Assembly (NCBI GenBank): GCA_934748015.1
Contig: CAKVHF010000005.1
Coordinates: 1 to 64,000, forward strand
Origin: an uncultured Clostridia bacterium
GTDB taxonomy: Bacteria > Bacillota > Clostridia > Christensenellales > UBA1242
Length of the DNA: 64,000 nt
Direction of reading: 5' to 3'
This document shows, piece by piece, positions 52,898-61,413 of the stretch. Below the pieces are notes generated by a model. That model saw only the letters and a program-made list of their open reading frames with translations, had not been told where the DNA came from and searched no databases. The number at the start of each line of letters is the position of its first letter. The first letter of the stretch is position 1. The position numbers and the translations under genes were made by a program.

Positions 52898-53971
52898 TTA
52901 TTTGGTATCCAGTTTCTCTAGTTTTGCTTTCTGGTCAGCAATTCTTAGATTTTCGATCAAATTATCAATATTGCCATCTAGGAAACTCTGTAGATTGTAC
53001 TCGGTATAATTGATACGGTGATCGGTCAATCTGCCTTGTGGATAGTTGTATGTTCTTATTCTCTCACTTCTATCGCCTGTTCCTACTTGGTTACGTCTAT
53101 TCTCTGCATACTCGCTATCTTTCTGCATCTGATAATAGTCATATAGTTTGCTCTTCAATACCTTGAACGCTTTTTCCTTATTCTTGGTCTGAGACCTCTC
53201 GTCCTGACAACATACTACAATTCCTGTAGGGAAGTGTGTGATACGGATAGCACTATCTGTTGTGTTAACATGCTGACCACCTGCACCAGATGATCTATAA
53301 GTATCAATCTTGATATCCTTGTCATTGATCTCTACATCTACATCCTCGTGTTCTGGTAGAACTGCAACAGTAGATGTTGAGGTGTGTATTCTTCCGCTAC
53401 TCTCTGTCTCTGGAACACGTTGTACACGATGTACACCGCTCTCGTACTTCAATTTGCTGAACGCACCCAAGCCCTTAACCATAAAAGATACTTCTTTAAT
53501 TCCGTTAAGTTCGGTTTCGTTCATATCCAATACTTCGACCTTCCAGTGCATCTTCTCGGCATACATACTGTACATTCTAAATAGCACGCTACAGAATAGA
53601 CTTGACTCCTCACCACCTGCACCGCTACGGATCTCCATAATAACGTTGTTGTCATCATCAACATCCTTAGGTAGTAACAAAATTTTGATTTCTTCCTCTA
53701 GTTTTGCTAACTCTTTCTTGTTCTCCTTGATTTCTTCTTCCAACAATTCACTCATCTCAGAGTCTTTCTCGGTCTTAAGTAGTTCTTCAGCACTATCGAT
53801 ATCTCCAACCAACTTAGCATACTTGTCATACGCTTGCGCAATAGGTTCTAGCATCGAATACTCTTTGGCTAGCTTAGTATATTCTTTCATATCCGCAATA
53901 ATGGCTGGATCTACTAGGCTGGCACTAAGTTGAAGATATTTATCTTTGATTGTTTTCAATTTATCTAACAT
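52898..53971 (-). CDS. prfA: Peptide chain release factor 1
   Basis: Reads UAA/UAG and releases the peptide. The length is 357 aa. The anticodon-like tripeptide is PET (187-189, the PxT motif) in RVQRVPETESSGRIHTS, and the catalytic GGQ is at 231-233. SGAGGEESSLF precedes it. It starts after AGGAG and lies downstream of prmC, whose product methylates the GGQ glutamine. Confidence 0.97.
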   Translation of the reverse strand: MLDKLKTIKDKYLQLSASLVDPAIIADMKEYTKLAKEYSMLEPIAQAYDKYAKLVGDIDSAEELLKTEKDSEMSELLEEEIKENKKELAKLEEEIKILLLPKDVDDDNNVIMEIRSGAGGEESSLFCSVLFRMYSMYAEKMHWKVEVLDMNETELNGIKEVSFMVKGLGAFSKLKYESGVHRVQRVPETESSGRIHTSTSTVAVLPEHEDVDVEINDKDIKIDTYRSSGAGGQHVNTTDSAIRITHFPTGIVVCCQDERSQTKNKEKAFKVLKSKLYDYYQMQKDSEYAENRRNQVGTGDRSERIRTYNYPQGRLTDHRINYTEYNLQSFLDGNIDNLIENLRIADQKAKLEKLDTK

Positions 53972-54047
53972 TTCTTTTTCTCCTATAATATATACTTTTT
54001 AATTTGTTCGTTAAATTTGTTTTTTTCAAAAGTTGTTTTTGCTTTTG

Positions 54048-54866
54048 CTACAAATTTTTGCCAGCAACAATTATTCTGTCATTATTGCTATAATCCTTAA
54101 TAACCTCAATATTGTTGAAATTATTAAGCAACAATTTGCTTACATCATCGCCTTGGTTGTAACCCACCTCGACAAATAACTTGCCATTGTCGTTAAGATA
54201 GTCTTTGGCTTGATCTGCCAAAACTTTGTAATAATATAGTCCGTTCTCTTTAGCAACCAATGCTCGTTTTGGGTCGTTATTTTTAACCAATTTGTCTAGT
54301 GTCTTATATTCTGATCTGCTAATGTATGGTGGATTGCACACTATTATGTCGTACTTCTCTGTGATATCATCAAACATGTCTGTCTTAACCACTTCCACCT
54401 TTACACCGTTAAGCTTTGCATTGGATCTACACTGCTTAACCGCTCTAAATGATATATCCGCACATGTCACTTCCGTATCCGTTCTTGCCTTAGCAATAGC
54501 AATGCCAATGCAACCGCTTCCGCTACATAGATCTAGAACACGACACCTCTTGTGGTTGATATTTTCTAGTATCTTCTCCACCAGCAGTTCGGTTTCTAGC
54601 CTTGGGGTAAGTGTGTGCTTGCTATATGGGATGTAACAATTGTAGAACATACTATAGCCTAGCAATTTCTGAACCGGGCAGCCCTTGATGTGCTTACTCA
54701 TCAACTTAACAATTTTGCTAGCCTGCTTATCACTAATGTTGCTAAAAGGATTGATGTCTTCCTTGACACCCATAACATGCTTAGATATTAAGTTGAAATC
54801 CGAACACAAATCACTATGGTCACGGCACATTGCAACACATTGTTTCTTAAGAGTGTGTAGTTCCAC
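54048..54866 (-). CDS. prmC: Release-factor glutamine methyltransferase
   Basis: 272 aa, a SAM-dependent enzyme that methylates the Gln of GGQ in release factors. LTPRLETELLVEKIL, SAM motif VLDLCSGSGCIGIAIA, and the substrate motif IVCNPPYIS are all present. It starts at a GTG preceded by a G-rich site (GGGGG, about 11 nt). It sits between rpmE and prfA, the standard order. Confidence 0.95.
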   Translation of the reverse strand: MELHTLKKQCVAMCRDHSDLCSDFNLISKHVMGVKEDINPFSNISDKQASKIVKLMSKHIKGCPVQKLLGYSMFYNCYIPYSKHTLTPRLETELLVEKILENINHKRCRVLDLCSGSGCIGIAIAKARTDTEVTCADISFRAVKQCRSNAKLNGVKVEVVKTDMFDDITEKYDIIVCNPPYISRSEYKTLDKLVKNNDPKRALVAKENGLYYYKVLADQAKDYLNDNGKLFVEVGYNQGDDVSKLLLNNFNNIEVIKDYSNNDRIIVAGKNL

Positions 54867-54892
54867 TTTTGGTTACCCCCATCCAAAGCCAT

Positions 54893-54952
54893 AAAAAATA
54901 CTCATACTATTTGTGTCCAATTTTCTCTATTTTGGTCACAAATTATATGAGT
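54893..54952 (-). terminator. Second terminator after rpmE
   Basis: ACTCATA...TTTGTG.CCAA pairs with TTGG.CACAA...TATGAGT, a long hairpin with small bulges, followed by T6 on the minus strand. Confidence 0.7.
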
Positions 54953-54953
54953 T

Positions 54954-55030
54954 AAAAAAAGTAGGTTGAAGAAAAAGTCTTTCGTGCTAAACACTTTTGT
55001 GTTTTGCAAGAAATGTATCTCTAACCTACT
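54954..55030 (-). terminator. First terminator after rpmE
   Basis: AGTAGGTT pairs with AACCTACT, with an inner AACAC/GTGTT hairpin, and T7 follows. It lies directly upstream of the second terminator. Confidence 0.7.
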
Positions 55031-55039
55031 ATATTTTTA

Positions 55040-55246
55040 CTAATCAAGATTGTATTTCTTCTTGAACTTGTCTACTCTACCAGCTGTATCTACTAGCTTT
55101 TGTTTTCCAGAGTAGAATGGGTGACATTGGTCACAAACTTCAATTCTCAATGTATCGCCTTTGATTGTAGAACCTGTAGTAAACTTGTTACCGCATCCAC
55201 AAACAACTTCGACTTTGTGATAATCTGGATGTATATTCTCTTTCAT
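55040..55246 (-). CDS. rpmE: 50S ribosomal protein L31 (zinc-binding form)
   Basis: 68 aa. Zinc-ligand cysteines are in VVCGCGNKF and EVCDQCHPFYSGKQK, so this is the C+ type. The start follows GAGGT. It is the first gene upstream of prmC-prfA but is separated by two terminators, so it is probably made in excess over those enzymes. Confidence 0.97.
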   Translation of the reverse strand: MKENIHPDYHKVEVVCGCGNKFTTGSTIKGDTLRIEVCDQCHPFYSGKQKLVDTAGRVDKFKKKYNLD

Positions 55247-55279
55247 TTCATTACCTCAAAAAAATTATTTTGCTAGACT

Positions 55280-55308
55280 ATTATACTTAAAAATACCCTC
55301 CAAGTCAA
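55280..55308 (-). promoter_or_regulatory. Promoter of rpmE
   Basis: TTGACT (55308-55303), a 17-nt spacer and perfect TATAAT (55285-55280), with a short leader of about 27 nt. Confidence 0.8.
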
Positions 55309-55369
55309 TACAATTTGTCAAGATATTAATTTTTTTAAGATAATTTTGCACCCAAAATTGCTTGTGATA

Positions 55370-56737
55370 TCAAAAATCTCGCAAAAGTTGTGGCATATCC
55401 CCTGCACCCATAAGCACAATACAATCATATTTCTTATGTCTACTGCACTCGCACACTCTATCCCTTACGGCTTGTGTATCATTGACAATATATTTGTCCT
55501 TATTGGTAATTGCGTTATACAATGTCTTCTCGTCACCAGAGGCATCATATCTCTCCCTAGCAGGATATGTAGGATAGATTATAACCGTCTTGGCATCGGC
55601 AAAACACTTAGCAAATTCGTCTAATAGTATCTTGGTTCGAGAATATGTATGTGGCTGAAACACAACCAAAATGTTATTAAAATGTGACTTAAGTCCACGC
55701 AAACTACTGCTTATCTCTGTAGGGTGATGTGCATAATCACTAATAATCGGGATACTGCCAAATGCTGACACCCTCTCGTATCTTCGCTCCACACCCTTAT
55801 ATGTCTTAAGTGCCTTTTTGATAGTCCTAGGGCTGATACCATATAATAGTGCGACAGAGATTGCAAAAACTGCATTTCTAACATTGTGCTTGCCGTATTG
55901 ATTTAGCCTAAATTTACCCAAATTTTTGCCAAAAGCGGATGTCTTGAACACATAGCCGTAGTCTTTCTGAGTGATATCATAGGCATACACATCCTGCTTG
56001 GCATTTAGCCCTGCACTAACAAGGTTGTTAGTCCTATACTTCCACCTTAGCAATCTTTCACTACCCACAACTACATTGTCTTTGGTTTTATGATCCAGTC
56101 GCTGAAATGCAGAAATAAGATTTTTCTTAGTCTTGTAATAATCTAAATGGTCGTTGTCAATATTGGTGATAACCGTTGTATTGGGATTAAGTGTCCCCAT
56201 GCTATCTCTATACTCGCATGCTTCGGTCACAAACACACCTTTGCCACCCAGTCTAAGTGCACCAAAGTTGAGTGATGTTCCGCCCAAATGCACTGTTGGG
56301 TTTAATTTTGCCACTGCAAAAATATGTCCGATCATGGCAGTTGTTGAGGTCTTGCCATGTGAGCCACTAACCGCAATAACATTGTCATAACTACTAGCAA
56401 GCATTGCTAGATACTCCGACCTCTCCATGGTTGGGATGCCAAGTTTCCTTGCAGTGACCAACTCTATATTACGCTTATCAACCGCACCCGAATACACAAC
56501 TAGGTCGCAACCCTCTGGGATATTGCTGTCAAGATGTCCAATATGTATGCCGACACCCTCCCTCTGCAGGTTATACGAACATATGGTTGTAACCACATCC
56601 GACCCAGATACAGTCATCCCCAGATCCATGCTTAACCTTGCCAAAGCACTGACACTTACACCACCAATTCCTACAAAATGTACCTTTTTTATTTTTTCGA
56701 AATTTGTATTATTTTGTACTATATCTTTATTTTCCAT
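55370..56737 (-). CDS. murC: UDP-N-acetylmuramate--L-alanine ligase
   Basis: Adds L-Ala to UDP-MurNAc in peptidoglycan synthesis. The length is 455 aa. The N-terminal Rossmann motif HFVGIGGVSVSALA, the ATP P-loop SGSHGKTSTTAMI, VTEACEYRDSM, TNIDNDHLDYY, and PIISDYAHHPTEI are all standard for MurC. No Shine-Dalgarno site precedes the ATG and TATAAT lies 5 nt upstream, so the mRNA may be leaderless. It diverges from spoVG. Confidence 0.97.
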   Translation of the reverse strand: MENKDIVQNNTNFEKIKKVHFVGIGGVSVSALARLSMDLGMTVSGSDVVTTICSYNLQREGVGIHIGHLDSNIPEGCDLVVYSGAVDKRNIELVTARKLGIPTMERSEYLAMLASSYDNVIAVSGSHGKTSTTAMIGHIFAVAKLNPTVHLGGTSLNFGALRLGGKGVFVTEACEYRDSMGTLNPNTTVITNIDNDHLDYYKTKKNLISAFQRLDHKTKDNVVVGSERLLRWKYRTNNLVSAGLNAKQDVYAYDITQKDYGYVFKTSAFGKNLGKFRLNQYGKHNVRNAVFAISVALLYGISPRTIKKALKTYKGVERRYERVSAFGSIPIISDYAHHPTEISSSLRGLKSHFNNILVVFQPHTYSRTKILLDEFAKCFADAKTVIIYPTYPARERYDASGDEKTLYNAITNKDKYIVNDTQAVRDRVCECSRHKKYDCIVLMGAGDMPQLLRDF

Positions 56738-56742
56738 AAAAT

Positions 56743-56748
56743 ATTATA
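56743..56748 (-). promoter_or_regulatory. -10 box of murC, directly next to the start codon
   Basis: Perfect TATAAT (56748-56743) lies 5 nt before the ATG on the minus strand. The matching -35 (CAACTT/ACAACT) is weak. Confidence 0.5.
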
Positions 56749-56767
56749 TGAAAATAGTGCAAAAAAG

Positions 56768-56796
56768 TTGTAGAAAAAGCACAAATAGTTTATAAT
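56768..56796 (+). promoter_or_regulatory. Promoter of spoVG
   Basis: TTGTAG (56768-56773), a 17-nt spacer and TATAAT (56791-56796). It looks like a sigma-A promoter rather than the sigma-H type used for spoVG in Bacillus. Confidence 0.7.
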
Positions 56797-56830
56797 TAGT
56801 GTGTAATTTCGAAAGAAGGAGAATACAAGA

Positions 56831-57100
56831 GTGAATATTTCAGACATCAGAATTAGATTATTGCAAAAGGACGACAGCAAATTGAAAGCTGTTGCTTCTA
56901 TGACAATCGATGATTGTTTTGTTGTTCATGACATCAAGATCTTAGAAGGTAACCAAGGATATTTCGTAAGAATGCCATCTAGACAGACTGGCGAAGGCGA
57001 ATACAAAGATATCGCTCATCCTCTTAATACACCTACTAGAGACGAAATTAGCAGATTGATCCTAGCTAAATTTGATGAAGAGATGAAAAACAATCAATAG
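56831..57100 (+). CDS. spoVG: SpoVG, RNA/DNA-binding regulator
   Basis: 89 aa, GTG start with AAGGAG 9 nt upstream. The conserved core is ISDIRIRL, KAVASMTIDDCFVVHDIKI, then YFVRMPSRQTGEGEYKDIAHP, with FVRMPS the strongest signature. SpoVG affects septation during sporulation and acts as a nucleic-acid-binding regulator in other Bacillota. Confidence 0.96.
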   Translation: MNISDIRIRLLQKDDSKLKAVASMTIDDCFVVHDIKILEGNQGYFVRMPSRQTGEGEYKDIAHPLNTPTRDEISRLILAKFDEEMKNNQ

Positions 57101-57172
57101 TTGTTTTAGTAAAAAAATCTAACAAAAAACAAAAATTTTAATCTTATCTAATATATTTACTTAAGAAAAATT

Positions 57173-57211
57173 GCCAGCAAACTTTTTCATTAATTTTTTG
57201 CTGGCTTTTTT
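57173..57211 (+). terminator. Terminator of spoVG
   Basis: GCCAGCAAA pairs with TTTGCTGGC and is followed by T6. Confidence 0.9.
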
Positions 57212-57239
57212 GTTATTATGGCAATTTTCTTAATATTAT
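57210..57239 (+). promoter_or_regulatory. Promoter of the structured leader
   Basis: TTGTTA (57210-57215), an 18-nt spacer and TATTAT (57234-57239). The predicted start near 57245 matches the first base of the first hairpin. Confidence 0.55.
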
Positions 57240-57244
57240 CGGAA

Positions 57245-57420
57245 GTTGTCGGCGAGCGACACGAAGTGGCATTTGCCGGCAACTGATGTTTATTCAATCT
57301 ATGTGACCACAATTTATTGTGGACTTTGCGTTTAGCAAATTGGTTTGCGAATGCAATGAACAAATCAACATCACATAGATTGTGTCCCACCGCATAATAT
57401 CCACCACCTCTCCACACAAT
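57245..57420 (+). ncRNA. Candidate structured RNA or leader upstream of the M20 peptidase
   Basis: The plus strand folds into a 5' hairpin (GUUGUCGGC with GCCGGCAAC, 57245-57283), then a three-way junction. P1 is CAAUCUAUGUGA with UCACAUAGAUUG (57295-57306 and 57371-57382). P2 is CCACAA/UUGUGG (57307-57322). P3 is UUGCGUU/AAUGCAA with GCAAA/UUUGC (57326-57356). The two imperfect pairs are G-U on this strand and would be A-C on the other. Local GC is higher than the surroundings. No terminator separates it from the peptidase gene, so it may be a riboswitch-like leader; an inserted palindromic element is the alternative. AAAGGAA precedes the peptidase ATG. Confidence 0.6.
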
Positions 57421-57469
57421 AATAGTAGTCAAATATATAAAATAAAAAAACAAAAGGAAATATTAAAAA

Positions 57470-58537
57470 ATGAAACTAACCGAATTATTAACCAAACTAA
57501 TAAGTTATAAGACAGTCAGTGGCAATCACACCGAGGTCAAAAAGGCATTTGATTTTATCAAAAAATATCTTGGCAAAGACTTTTACTTCAAAGATTTCTG
57601 TTTCAATGGTTTCTACTCCCTACTTATTAGCAACACCAAAGAGTTAAACAACTTCGATGTTGTATTCAATGGTCACATTGATGTTGTGTCAGCCGATGAC
57701 AAAGATTTTGTCACAAAAACGGATAATGACAAGATGTATGGCAGAGGCACTATAGATATGAAAGGGCAAATCGCTTGCATATTGCATATCTTAAAGAACA
57801 CTACCCTAGACAAGCATGTGGGTGTTGTAATCACTTCGGACGAAGAATTGGGTGGTCACAATGGTGCAGAAAAGATTGTGCAAGAATATCCAATCAAAGC
57901 AAAACTAGTGATCGTTCCCGATGCTGGCGAAAACTTTACATTTGTAGACAGCGAAAAAGCATTGTTGCAACTGGACATTGTTGCAACTGGATTATCTGCC
58001 CATGCCAGCACACCCGATGAGGGACGAAATGCGGTCCTTGAATGCATAGACATATACTCAGACCTTTGCAAACAATATGAACTAGATATATATAGTCCTG
58101 TCAACGATAATATATCTATCAACCTCTCTATCCTAAATAGTGGAGATCTATACAACAAAGTCCCTGCTCTAGCCAACATGTCACTAGACATAAGATATAG
58201 CGGGATCAAACGAAAAGACCTAGAGCGAAATATAGACAATATATGCAAAAAACATAATGCCATATATAACATTCACAACGCAGTTAACGAATTCAAGTGC
58301 GATCTAAAAAATAGCGAGGTTGTAAAATTTATTAAATCATGCGAAAAGACGCTGGGTAGAAAACTGGAACACATCAAAGTAAATGGTGCTAGCGACATTG
58401 GATATTTTGCAAGCCTCAATATCCCTTGCGTATCTATCAACCCAGAAGGATACAATCTGCATAGCGAAAACGAACACATCATTCTATCCTCGCTAGACAA
58501 ATTCCAGCAAATGCTAATTGAATATCTGATTGGATAA
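57470..58537 (+). CDS. M20-family metallopeptidase/deacylase (ArgE/DapE-like)
   Basis: 355 aa, a di-zinc hydrolase. Metal ligands are in FNGHIDVV (His, Asp) and YGRGTIDMKG (bridging Asp). The catalytic Glu pair is in TSDEELGG, VPDAGEN holds a ligand Asp, and the C-terminal LHSENEHI holds the last His. A lid domain lies at about residues 170-280. Relatives remove acyl groups from amino acids (DapE, ArgE) or act as carboxypeptidases. The substrate is not determined. Confidence 0.85.
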   Translation: MKLTELLTKLISYKTVSGNHTEVKKAFDFIKKYLGKDFYFKDFCFNGFYSLLISNTKELNNFDVVFNGHIDVVSADDKDFVTKTDNDKMYGRGTIDMKGQIACILHILKNTTLDKHVGVVITSDEELGGHNGAEKIVQEYPIKAKLVIVPDAGENFTFVDSEKALLQLDIVATGLSAHASTPDEGRNAVLECIDIYSDLCKQYELDIYSPVNDNISINLSILNSGDLYNKVPALANMSLDIRYSGIKRKDLERNIDNICKKHNAIYNIHNAVNEFKCDLKNSEVVKFIKSCEKTLGRKLEHIKVNGASDIGYFASLNIPCVSINPEGYNLHSENEHIILSSLDKFQQMLIEYLIG

Positions 58538-58569
58538 TATTCAATAATCAAATCGAAATTTTTTAAAAG

Positions 58570-58599
58570 TCATTGCAAGTAAAAGCAATGATCTTTTTT
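58570..58599 (+). terminator. Terminator of the M20 peptidase gene
   Basis: TCATTGC pairs with GCAATGA and is followed by T6. Confidence 0.8.
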
Positions 58600-58696
58600 G
58601 CTTAAACATTTTTCACAAAGGGAGAGGGAAAAGCAATATTATGTAGTAATATATTTTGACACAATATGCCATACTAGGTGTATAAAGGAAAAGTGT

Positions 58697-59593
58697 ATGC
58701 AAAATATTATTATATATAATCGGCTTAGTGGCAAAGGCTTAAGCCAAAGGAAATATGATCAAGTAATAAGTATACTAAAAAGACAATATGACAATGTCTC
58801 AATATATGAAACTAGCAAAACTGGTGATGCCTATAGATATGTCAAAGATGCATCTCGTGGATTAAAAAATCTAATTATTTTGGGCGGTGACGGAACAATC
58901 AATGATTGTATAAGAGCAATCGCAGAAAGTAGGTGCAACCCTAACATATTGATCGTGCCAGTTGGAACAATGAATGATGTATCACGCAACTTACACCTAT
59001 CACGCAACCCTATCAAAAATCTAACTACTAAATACCCTGCAGACTATGTCAAGCATAGTATATTAAAAGTTAACAACACCTACGCAGTATACGGCATAGC
59101 TATGGGCAGATACAGTAGCACCAGTTACAACACATCACGAAAATATAAGAAGATATTTGGCAAGTTGGCATACTTTATCTCAGCAAGCAAAGATCTACTG
59201 CACTATCCACCTATACATATGCGAATAACCGCAGATGGCAAAACATACAATGGCAAATTTGCTCTGGCACTGGTCACCACTAGTGACTACATTGCGGGCT
59301 TCAGGATAGACAACAAAAACTTTGTATCAAATAAAGCAAAATTAGTGCTTATAAAAGAACTGGACAATAAACCAAATGGGTCATTGCAATCAAGCCTAGC
59401 AATAGTAAAAATGTTTGTATCTGGATTAGATAAATTTGCTAACCACAAACTTGCAACAATTATCGAATTTGACAAAATACATATAGATTTTGACAAAAAT
59501 ATGGATATAGTAATAGACGGAGAAAAGTTTTGCGACAATAAGCTAGATATTACAGTTATCCCACATCGCACTACTTTTCATAGCAGACAATAA
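58697..59593 (+). CDS. Diacylglycerol-kinase-family lipid kinase
   Basis: About 298 aa of the DagK/YegS fold. IIYNRLSGKG at the N-terminus, the nucleotide motif ILGGDGTINDCIRAI, and PVGTMNDVSRNLHL (equivalent of the PxGTxNDFAR signature) are clear, with IDGEKF near the C-terminus. It phosphorylates diacylglycerol or a related lipid. The start at 58697 follows AAAGGA; an upstream in-frame start has no ribosome site. A TTGACA box lies near 58658. Confidence 0.88.
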   Translation: MQNIIIYNRLSGKGLSQRKYDQVISILKRQYDNVSIYETSKTGDAYRYVKDASRGLKNLIILGGDGTINDCIRAIAESRCNPNILIVPVGTMNDVSRNLHLSRNPIKNLTTKYPADYVKHSILKVNNTYAVYGIAMGRYSSTSYNTSRKYKKIFGKLAYFISASKDLLHYPPIHMRITADGKTYNGKFALALVTTSDYIAGFRIDNKNFVSNKAKLVLIKELDNKPNGSLQSSLAIVKMFVSGLDKFANHKLATIIEFDKIHIDFDKNMDIVIDGEKFCDNKLDITVIPHRTTFHSRQ

Positions 59594-59649
59594 AAAAATA
59601 TATCAATTAGCTTATAATACTTACGCTATACATTGATATATTTTTTTTG
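59594..59649. terminator. Bidirectional terminator between the lipid kinase gene and pyk
   Basis: AAAATATATCAAT pairs with ATTGATATATTTT, with A and T runs on both strands. Confidence 0.8.
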
Positions 59650-59753
59650 TTTTATATTGCAATTTAGCAATATATATTTTAGGATAATTATATTAAAAAT
59701 TTTATTAATAGCATCTATCCAATTATTGTTGTATTGATATATAATTATTCCTT

Positions 59754-61169
59754 TTACTTCTGACCAACAATGTGGATCTTAATGATATCGGTGCTAGTTG
59801 GTTTACGAGTACCTGTACCGATCAGAACCATCTCACCTTTCTTAGCATATTTCTTAGCCTGAACAATGTCGTCTATCTCTACAATAAGCTTATCTGCTGT
59901 CTTGATATCCTTAACTAATACTGGATACACACCCCATACAGAACTTAGGTTATAATATGTGTTCTTGTCTGGTGTCAAAGCAACGATTGGGCAACTAGGG
60001 AAATGCTTACTTATCATCATTGCAGTGTGACCAGATTGTGTATATACGGCAACTGCCTTTAGCTCTTTGATCTTAAATGCTAACTTAGCAACTGTACGAG
60101 AAATAATGTTAGACAATGTCTGATCTGTCTGCTCTTCTTCCTCAAATAGCAACTTGTAATCAACATACTTCTCAGTCTCTTCACATATCTTAGCCATAAC
60201 CTTGATAGCCTCTACTGGGAACTTGCCCATAGCACTCTCACCAGATAACATAACTGCACTGCTACCATCAAATACTGCATTGGCAACGTCACTAGTTTCA
60301 GCCCTGGTTGGTCTAGGGGAATTAATCATACTCTCTAGCATTTCGGTTGCAGTAATAACTATCTTGTTGGCATTGATACACTTATGGATTATCATCTTCT
60401 GTAGATGAGGTATGCTCTGGAATGGCAACTCCACTCCTAGGTCACCTCTAGCAACCATTATGCCATCGCTAGCCTCAATAATCTCATCTATATTGCTGAT
60501 GCCTAGACTACTCTCTATCTTACTGATTATCTTGATATCTCCGCCGTTGTCTTTGATAAACTTACGCACCATTTCGATATCTTTAGCACTATTAACGAAA
60601 CTGCAAGCGATGTACTCTACACCTTCTTTGATTGCATTAACAATATCCGCTTTATCTTCATCATTTAGATAAGAGAAATTGAATATTTTGCCCGGGAATG
60701 ACAAACTCTTGTGATTAGAAATCTCACCACCATTGATTACCTTCATCTTAACACCATTAGGCAAAATCTCTGTTACCTCAAAAGTTATAAGTGCATTGCA
60801 AGCAAGAACCTTATCTCCAACATTAAGTAGTGATATAGAATTAGGATGATTGATTGTGGCTCTGGTGTGATCGCCTAGTATATTATCTGTCACAAGCGAA
60901 AAATATTGTCCCTCCACCAACTGTGCCTTGCCGTCCACAAAGTTACCTATCCTCAGTTCTGGACCACGAGTATCTATCATGATACCCACACTAGTGTTCA
61001 TATCCTTACGGATCTTCTTGATCTTGTCTATCTTCTCCTTATGCTCAGCCCATACACCATGGCTAAGATTGATACGTGCAACATTCATGCCTGCTTGCAC
61101 CATCTCGCATAATGTTACATAACTGGAACTAGCTGGGCCTAAAGTTGCTACTATTTTAGTTTGCTTCAT
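59754..61169 (-). CDS. pyk: Pyruvate kinase
   Basis: Makes pyruvate and ATP from phosphoenolpyruvate. The length is 471 aa, without the C-terminal extension seen in some Bacillota. KIVATLGPASSS, ARINLSHG, DTRGPELRIG, the catalytic Lys region IISKIESS, DGIMVARGDLGVELP and the C-terminal regulatory domain ending TDIIKIHIVGQK are present. It starts after GAGGGG. A structured leader and palindrome lie upstream. Confidence 0.97.
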   Translation of the reverse strand: MKQTKIVATLGPASSSYVTLCEMVQAGMNVARINLSHGVWAEHKEKIDKIKKIRKDMNTSVGIMIDTRGPELRIGNFVDGKAQLVEGQYFSLVTDNILGDHTRATINHPNSISLLNVGDKVLACNALITFEVTEILPNGVKMKVINGGEISNHKSLSFPGKIFNFSYLNDEDKADIVNAIKEGVEYIACSFVNSAKDIEMVRKFIKDNGGDIKIISKIESSLGISNIDEIIEASDGIMVARGDLGVELPFQSIPHLQKMIIHKCINANKIVITATEMLESMINSPRPTRAETSDVANAVFDGSSAVMLSGESAMGKFPVEAIKVMAKICEETEKYVDYKLLFEEEEQTDQTLSNIISRTVAKLAFKIKELKAVAVYTQSGHTAMMISKHFPSCPIVALTPDKNTYYNLSSVWGVYPVLVKDIKTADKLIVEIDDIVQAKKYAKKGEMVLIGTGTRKPTSTDIIKIHIVGQK

Positions 61170-61201
61170 ATATTTTCCCCTCTATTTAAGATTTCTTTGC
61201 A

Positions 61202-61256
61202 ATATTGTTAGGCACAATCGGACTGATATATTTTCTCGATCTAATATATGCCTAAG
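61202..61256 (-). other. Hairpin in the pyk leader
   Basis: TTAGGCA pairs with TGCCTAA, with an inner ATCG/CGAT, in the 5' untranslated region and about 40 nt upstream of the start codon. Confidence 0.45.
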
Positions 61257-61277
61257 CAACATACTTTTTCAACTTAT

Positions 61278-61305
61278 ATTTTATAACAAATTAGCTAATT
61301 TGCAA
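61278..61305 (-). promoter_or_regulatory. Promoter of pyk with a perfect 16-bp palindrome in the spacer
   Basis: TTGCAA (61305-61300), a 16-nt spacer and TAAAAT (61283-61278). CAAATTAGCTAATTTG (61287-61302) is an exact palindrome that covers the -35/spacer and could be an operator. Confidence 0.55.
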
Positions 61306-61334
61306 AATATTTTTTTGTATACTAATATTTTTAT

Positions 61335-61388
61335 AAAAAAAGATATGTATATATTATCCACAATCTGTTAGATAATGTATACATATCT
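61335..61388 (-). terminator. Terminator of the beta-lactamase-fold gene
   Basis: AGATATGTATA...TTATC pairs with GATAA...TATACATATCT and is followed by T7 on the minus strand. Confidence 0.8.
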
Positions 61389-61413
61389 AAATAATAAATT
61401 ATTTCAAAATGTA

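Noticed and set aside
57190..57453. Minus-strand 87-aa frame (contains LPANATSCRSPTTS)
   Set aside because: It runs antisense to the structured element and the spoVG terminator; G-U pairing and the promoter favour a plus-strand RNA. No ribosome site.
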